Below are positions 59,290 to 64,000 of a stretch of 64,000 bases of DNA, in pieces (the stretch's first letter is position 1; each line of letters begins with the position of its first letter). The DNA comes from Aurelia coerulea (lineage: Eukaryota; Cnidaria; Scyphozoa; Semaeostomeae; Ulmaridae): NCBI GenBank assembly GCA_039566865.1, contig CM076962.1:6566743-6630742 (forward strand). Reading direction: 5' to 3'. The notes beneath the pieces were generated by a model. The model saw nothing but the letters and a program-made list of their open reading frames with translations, was not told where the DNA came from and did not search any database. The translations under genes were made by a program, and so were the position numbers.

Positions 59290-59495
59290 CCCTCTAATGT
59301 TCTGTAGGGCACAAAACACCCTCTAATGTTCTGTAGGGTATAACAGAAATAAAAATAAAATAAAGGCCCTCTAATGTTCTGTAGGGACACAACACCCTCT
59401 AATGTTCTGTTGGGTAAAACGCAAAACCCCCTCTAATGTTCTGTAGGGTATAACGTGAATGAAATAAAATAAAGGCCCTCTAATGTTCTGTAGGG
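59290..59495. repeat. Six interspersed copies of a 20-mer
   Basis: CCCTCTAATGTTCTGTAGGG occurs at 59290, 59319, 59367, 59395 (one mismatch), 59429 and 59476, with spacers of 8-28 bp. Two longer spacers contain GAAATAAAATAAAGG-type words, giving a higher-order repeat. The last copy supplies the stop codon of the Penelope-like ORF on the minus strand. Confidence 0.93.
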
Positions 59496-60360
59496 CTACC
59501 ATATCGTTGAGGTGGTTTAACAGTTCTTTGTGATCGTCTGAGCACTACACTTTCCTCAGGTGGCTCCTTCTTCATAGGGCATATTTGACACCTTCTACCA
59601 TTGCACTTAGGCGTACCCTTTTCCACCAGCTCCTCGTTTACCGGTTTTAATTTTGCCCGAACCAAGGTATCTTTCAAGTTTTTGGCCCTTCTAAATGAGA
59701 CGAAAAGTTTTCCCGAAAAAATCCTGCGATGCTCACGATCAACAAGAAGAATATTTTCACATTTCCTCAAGATCTCATGAACCCCATTAAGTGCAGGATG
59801 AAAAGTAAGGACGAGGGGTATCCTCATGCCATCCTTAGATTTAGATTCCATATTTAAAAGGGTATCCCTTTGCAAACATTTGACTCTCTCCAACTGAGTG
59901 TCAATCTCCCCATCCTTATATCCCCGATCAATAAGCCAAGATTTTAGATCAGCCAAGTGTTCGTTAAACGAAGAATCCTCCGAACAAATTCGTCGAATAC
60001 GAAGGGCTTGGCCGTAAGGTATACCCTTTTTAGTATGATAAGGATGGCAGGAAGAGCGATGTAGGAGCTGATGGGTGTCTGCTGGTTTTGTGTATAAATC
60101 AGTGACAAGAGTGCTTCCTTTCTTAATAACTCTTGTATCTAAAAAATTGATGCTTTCCTTAGACAATTCTGCGGTAAATTTGATCGAATGGTGTGATGCA
60201 TTCAAATAGTCTATAAACCTTTGAAGCTCTTCTTCGCCATGCGTCCAAATCATTAATACGTCATCAATGTAACGCCACCATACACTAGGCTTACAATCGT
60301 AAGAACGGAGAAGTTTTTCTTCCAAGTCCGCAAGAAAAAGAATAGAGTACGGTGGCGCAC
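59480..60360 (-). pseudogene. Penelope-like RT, C-terminal part with gypsy-like tail
   Basis: From 60360 the minus strand reads APPYSILFLADLEEKLL and then WWRYIDDVLMIW, the catalytic YIDD of Penelope-like RTs. INFLDTRV, YTKPADTHQLLHRSSCHPYH, LRIRRICS and the C-terminal RT block VLTFHPALNGV follow. The usual GIY-YIG endonuclease is missing. After CNGRRCQICPMKK the frame passes into VVLRRSQRTVKPPQRYG, which resembles the end of gypsy Pol proteins, and stops within the repeat copy at 59480. The N-terminal half of the RT lies at 63653, beyond an insertion. Confidence 0.85.
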
Positions 60361-60460
60361 TTACTTGTCAAGTCAGAAAGGTGTACAATGCATGTTTCCC
60401 GTCTGAGAGTTCTCTGCATTGAGATTTTTAAGACCTTAAAAAAATCTAAATCCATCTTTC

Positions 60461-60709
60461 ATGCATGATATTTTCAAAATTAGATCCTCTGCATACTCAT
60501 CACGAAACCCAAATGATTTGCAACATTATAGACCAAATCAAGTCACCTTTGGTTCTAATAGCCTACAATCATTGGGACCTCAAATCTGGAATGGAATGCC
60601 AAATGAAATAAAATCCGCCGAAAATTTAAGTAGTTTTAAACGTATGATAAAAATGTGGAATGGCCCAAACTGTAAATGCAATGCTTGCCAGTATGCCTTC
60701 GAAAGTTAG
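60461..60709 (+). pseudogene. LINE ORF2 C-terminus
   Basis: Reads NPNDLQHYRPNQVTFGSNSL, LGPQIWNGMPNEIKSAENL, FKRMIKMWNGPNCKCNACQY and then a stop. It is the same family type as the fragment at 31398-31680. Only the final ~80 codons are present. Confidence 0.8.
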
Positions 60710-61295
60710 TTTTGTGTATTCCAATTAATTAGTAAAACACTGTAAAAACTATTTATTCATGTATATTTATCTAATAATAGAATTAATTTATCCATTTAGT
60801 TTGTTTATCGATTTGGATTAGTTTGACTGTACATATAAAATTGGATATAGTAAGCTAACAGGGCAACATTTCGTTTTCAATAGACCGAGAAGTTTGTTTT
60901 GATTTGGGGATTGACCAATCAGATCACGCTATTTTCAAAGATGGCGGCCCGCTGTAAACAAGCAAACCTCCGAAAAAGGGCTAAAACTTATCTTTGTTTT
61001 TGTTCCACGGATTTGTGGTTTTCGAATATTTTTTCACACAATGACAGCGAATTTCTTAAATATGAATTCTGATGCACACTTCCAATGTGCATTTTCCCGA
61101 TATTCGGCCTAAATCAAGAGTAACATGGTGTTGAAACTAACGAAAAAATCGCACGTTTGAGACCATGCCCTCGCCATTACTTGTTCAAATAATTCGCAGG
61201 AAAATTACTTGGAAGTCAAAACAAACCCGAAAAGATCATTTTACAAGTCATACGACCTTGAAATTGACACTTTCAAATTTATTTTTTAATCCCAA

Positions 61296-62754
61296 CTTGT
61301 GAAGGAGCTCACAAAGGTCAAGTGGCTTTTTATTGCTTATAGAAACAGGGTATATCTAGCCTATCTAACATTTTGCAAAACATGATCTGACAAGGGGACT
61401 CGATCTTTTTGCTGTAAGAACCAAAGTGCGTTTATCGCTCTTCACATAGCCCTCCACTGTTCAGCTCAGCTCTCTCCGGGGGCGAAATTTTATAGGAATT
61501 TTTCGGCGGGAAAGCTTTGGCGGGAAAATCTTAGTTCTTGCGCCGGCTAAATTTTGGCCTAATGTTGTAGGCTGAAGTATGCCTGTGTTTACAGGAAAAG
61601 TTCACGAGATGCCTGGAGGATTTTCACAGAAATGTGTCAATCCCTTTCCGTTACATGAAGTATGAATAAAGAATGATACAGAAACGGAGATTGTTAATAT
61701 CAAATCTAATGGCCTTCAAAAGCAACTGAACGTGTTAAAAAAATTGCCAAAAGATGGTCAAACTTCAGCGAGAGCAATGACCAAGTTGGTTGAACCGGTT
61801 TGTAAAATTTCATCGTGATCATCGTGGCTTTTTTATTAAAATCGTTGATCACAGCACACTATGAGTGAGTACACACATTTTTTAGCCAGTTTCTTAAATT
61901 TTGGGCCATTTTACTCAAAAAGTTTGTGACGAGTCTCTTTATGTCTTGGGAGTACCTTATGATGAAATTCCACCAAAGCATGTATTAACAGAAATTGCAC
62001 TAAAAAAATTCAGAAATATTTCGTTACTGCACAGTATCCAAATACTTTCAGGTGACCTAGGAAAATTTTATCTTCAAATTAGAAACGTTCGTAGCTTTTT
62101 GAGTCCGAGTGTGTAGTTTGGTTTCATAATGTTTGAAAAAGCAAACAAAGCCTGCAGTTTCTCTCAAGCAGTTTCTTGCATAAAAAAGATACGTGTATAC
62201 CCTTTAGATATTCTAGTTGTAAATGTTAGTTCAACCTATTTTGTTACACAAATTTCGTTGCGAATGTGGCCCATGAAATGCAAAACCTCATTTTCTTCCA
62301 TGATTTCAATTGAGTCAAATTGGTTCAGCAACTTTGATTCAACGAAATTTAATTCCTATTGCGTCCTCCAATCTGCTGATTTGGTGTGCTTTTTAACTGC
62401 GATTTTAAAACTAGTTACCATGTATGGGACAGTTTTCCCAACTATAAAGAAAAAACTTTCATCAAAGTAAATGTAAAAAGCTTACCCGTCCTTGTTTTAG
62501 TTGTGGAGCCAACCCTGCTCTCAAGGCTTTCTAAACGTCAAGAATACTACCTTGCATCTCACAGAAAATTCGACAAACCCGGATATTATGTGATGAATCC
62601 TGCTAGTGAATCTTTCATGGCTGTGGCCACTCATTTCACACAGAATGCATTTTGCCAGCAATCAGCGAGTCCCCTAGGCCCTAGATGTTGTTTCGAATTC
62701 TTGAGTGGGAGATGGAAAAAGTGGCGATGAAGGCAAACTCATCAACTTTTAATG
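61296..62754. other. Interior of the Mutator-like element, no clear gene
   Basis: Overlapping frames at 61901-62730 of up to 114 codons show no transposase motifs I recognise. They may be filler or captured sequence. Confidence 0.4.
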
Positions 62755-62977
62755 TGGCTTCCAACGGGCTTTCAACTCACTGAAGACGATGATATCTTGA
62801 CAGGAGAACGAGATGACGATAACGATGGAACAGTGCCAGATGAATTCGTTGAGTTCGAGGCAACAGACGATCAAAAAAGGGCGCTGATGCTGGTGGACAG
62901 AATCTTGAGATGCTGAGATGGTGCCAATCTGATATGCCAGAGCAATGGTTGGAAGAATTGCCCATCTTAGTTTAGTT
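62755..62977 (+). pseudogene. Acidic C-terminal coding remnant in the Mutator-like element
   Basis: The plus frame reads MWLPTGFQLTEDDDILTGER, DDDNDGTVPDEFVEFEATDD and QKRALMLVD. A single frame change then gives NLEMLRWCQSDMPEQWLEEL before a stop. The bias and acidic composition look like the C-terminus of a transposon protein. I do not recognise it as a known MULE transposase end. Confidence 0.35.
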
Positions 62978-63652
62978 AAAGTTTGGCTTCGATAGTTTAT
63001 TTTAATGTAACGTTGTTTTTGCAAAGCGCTTGCCATTTCAGTTCGTCGCAAGACCCTCAACATAAAATAGCAACACGCCCCATTCCTGGAAATCTACACT
63101 TTTGATAGACGAAGCAGTCAACCCCTTTGTCATGACTTTAACTCATTAGGACTAAAGATCTATTTTTATTTGTCAATTTCAAAGTGGAATGACTTGTAAA
63201 ATAATCTTTTCGAGAATGTTTTAATTTCCAAGTAATTTTCCTGCAAATTAATTGAACAAGTAATGGCAAGAGCATGGTCTGAAACCGGGCGATGTTTTCC
63301 TCAGTTTCAACACCCTGTTACTCTTGATTTAGGCCGAATATCGGGAAAATGCACATTGGAAGTGTGCATCAGAATTTATATTTAAGAAATTCGTTGTTAT
63401 TACTTGAAAATATTCGAAAACCGCAAATCCGTGGAACAAAAACAAAGATTGGTTTTAGCCTTTTTTCGGAGGTTTATTTGTTTACAGCGGGCAGCCATCT
63501 TTGAAAATAGCATGATCTGATTGGTCCATCCCCAAATCAAAACAAAGTTTTTGGTCTAGTGAAAACGAAATGTTGCCCTGTTTAGTAAGCTAGATGTAGA
63601 TAATCGATGTAAAATAAGTTAACAAACAAACAAAACAAACAAACAAACGCAC

Positions 63653-63739
63653 ATTTGGTGCCGATTGCTGTACCCTTTATTTGATGATAGAATCTCCCAT
63701 TAAACTCAAACATGTTATTCTTAAGTACTACTTCTGCTA
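63653..63739 (-). pseudogene. Penelope-like RT, upstream part
   Basis: The minus strand reads VVLKNNMFEFNGRFYHQIKG and TAIGTK, the motif before the catalytic block in Penelope-like RTs (FNG..Y.Q..GTA.GT). It continues at 60360 with APPYS once the LINE insertion is removed. Upstream it runs into the MITE-like element at 63738-63952. Confidence 0.8.
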
Positions 63740-63952
63740 CAATCATGGACAAAATAGTTTGAGACAAATTCAAAATTTAAGATCTGACTATTGAAGATCC
63801 CCCCTCCCCCTTATTCAATGTTGGTGACGTGTCGAGGGAGGTTCTCGGATTTTTCAACATTGATTGTGGGGGGAACGGGGGGAGAGGATGCTGAACGGTT
63901 CAATATATCAGAAAAAGTTAATTTGTCTCATAATTTATGTCCATGATTGTCT
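63738..63952. mobile_element. MITE-like element related to the satellite's embedded element
   Basis: CAATCATGGACAAAAT at 63740 is mirrored by ATTTATGTCCATGATTGTCTG ending near 63952, with more pairing (GAGACAAATT / AATTTGTCTC) inside. The middle holds a C-run, CAATGTTGG and a G-run complement, as in the 230-bp element of each satellite unit. It lies against the Penelope-like RT and is non-coding. Confidence 0.75.
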
Positions 63953-64000
63953 GAAAAATGTTCATACTTAGCCAAATATCAAAAGAATTTAAGCAAAATT

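Larger units (their letters stand above)
60858..63582. mobile_element. Mutator-like element with ~430-bp TIRs
   Basis: CAGGGCAACATTTCGTTTTC at 60859 is mirrored at the 63580 end. Similarity continues for about 430 bp (60859-61295 versus 63160-63580) with few differences. TAGTAAGCTA occurs on both outer sides (60848-60857 and 63583-63592), a 10-bp target duplication. Long TIRs with a 9-10-bp duplication are the hallmark of Mutator-like elements. The interior shows only a coding remnant near 62755-62977, so it is non-autonomous or decayed. Assignment rests on structure, not on a transposase. Confidence 0.8.
60361..63647 (+). mobile_element. LINE insertion in the Penelope-like RT
   Basis: CGCAC flanks both sides (60356-60360 and 63648-63652), and the Penelope frame rejoins as GTAIGTKCA to PPYSILFLADLE. 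The insertion begins with 5'-truncated LINE coding (60461-60709) and ends in an (AAAC)n-type tail at about 63619-63647. The 2.7-kb Mutator-like element sits in its 3' UTR. Without that, the LINE copy is about 560 bp. Confidence 0.85.

Noticed and set aside
59290..59495. CRISPR-like layout of 20-mers with spacers
   Set aside because: Spacers are of unequal length and low complexity, there are no cas genes, and the context is a eukaryotic retroelement.

Overview
Kind of organism. There are no bacterial-style operons. What shows is degraded non-LTR retrotransposons (LINEs) with poly(A) or microsatellite tails, a Penelope-like reverse transcriptase, a Ty3/gypsy-type Gag zinc knuckle, DNA transposons with terminal inverted repeats (TIRs), MITE-like hairpins and a 1.2-kb satellite. 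AT-rich, repeat-dense DNA of this type fits a metazoan, probably a marine invertebrate. The LINE protein types and one uncharacterised transposon family recall cnidarian genomes, but the sequence alone does not prove this. Almost nothing here is an intact host gene. The only candidate is a set of exon-like segments at about 44.6-46.3 kb.

Layout. 1-2480: non-coding DNA with two small TIR elements. 2481-17899: 12.9 head-to-tail copies of a roughly 1.2-kb satellite. Each full unit carries a ~234-bp near-perfect hairpin and a ~230-bp embedded TIR element whose relative lies alone at 63.74-63.95 kb. 19.3-23 kb: three decayed LINE ends. 23-32 kb: inverted-repeat elements, a decamer array inside a MITE and LINE scraps. 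35.2-36.6 kb: a TIR element with seven copies of a 14-mer. 37-42.8 kb: a nest in which LINE-A2 (+) is split by LINE-B (-) and LINE-C (-), while pieces of LINE-D (-) flank it. 42.8-43.96 kb: an L2/CR1-like LINE end. 44.6-46.3 kb: possible host exons.

47-58 kb is one LINE (LINE-E, minus strand) broken by two DNA elements. The first is a 5.2-kb element with ~630-bp TIRs and TA flanks. It carries a decayed gene with zinc-binding modules followed by a FEN1/XPG-like nuclease core. The second is a 4.0-kb segment with ~100-bp TIRs, which holds the tail of another LINE-A copy. 58.6-64 kb: a Gag fragment, a short interspersed repeat, and a Penelope-like RT split by a LINE insertion with a 5-bp target duplication. 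A 2.7-kb Mutator-like TIR element with a ~10-bp target duplication sits inside that LINE.

How the parts relate. The window is best read as a stratigraphy of insertions, not as cooperating genes. Split reading frames that rejoin across insertions give an order of events: LINE-E before the 5.2-kb and 4.0-kb elements; LINE-A2 before LINE-B and LINE-C; the Penelope element before the LINE, and that LINE before the Mutator-like element. The most notable items are the XPG-like-nuclease TIR element and the satellite that appears to be built around a TIR element.
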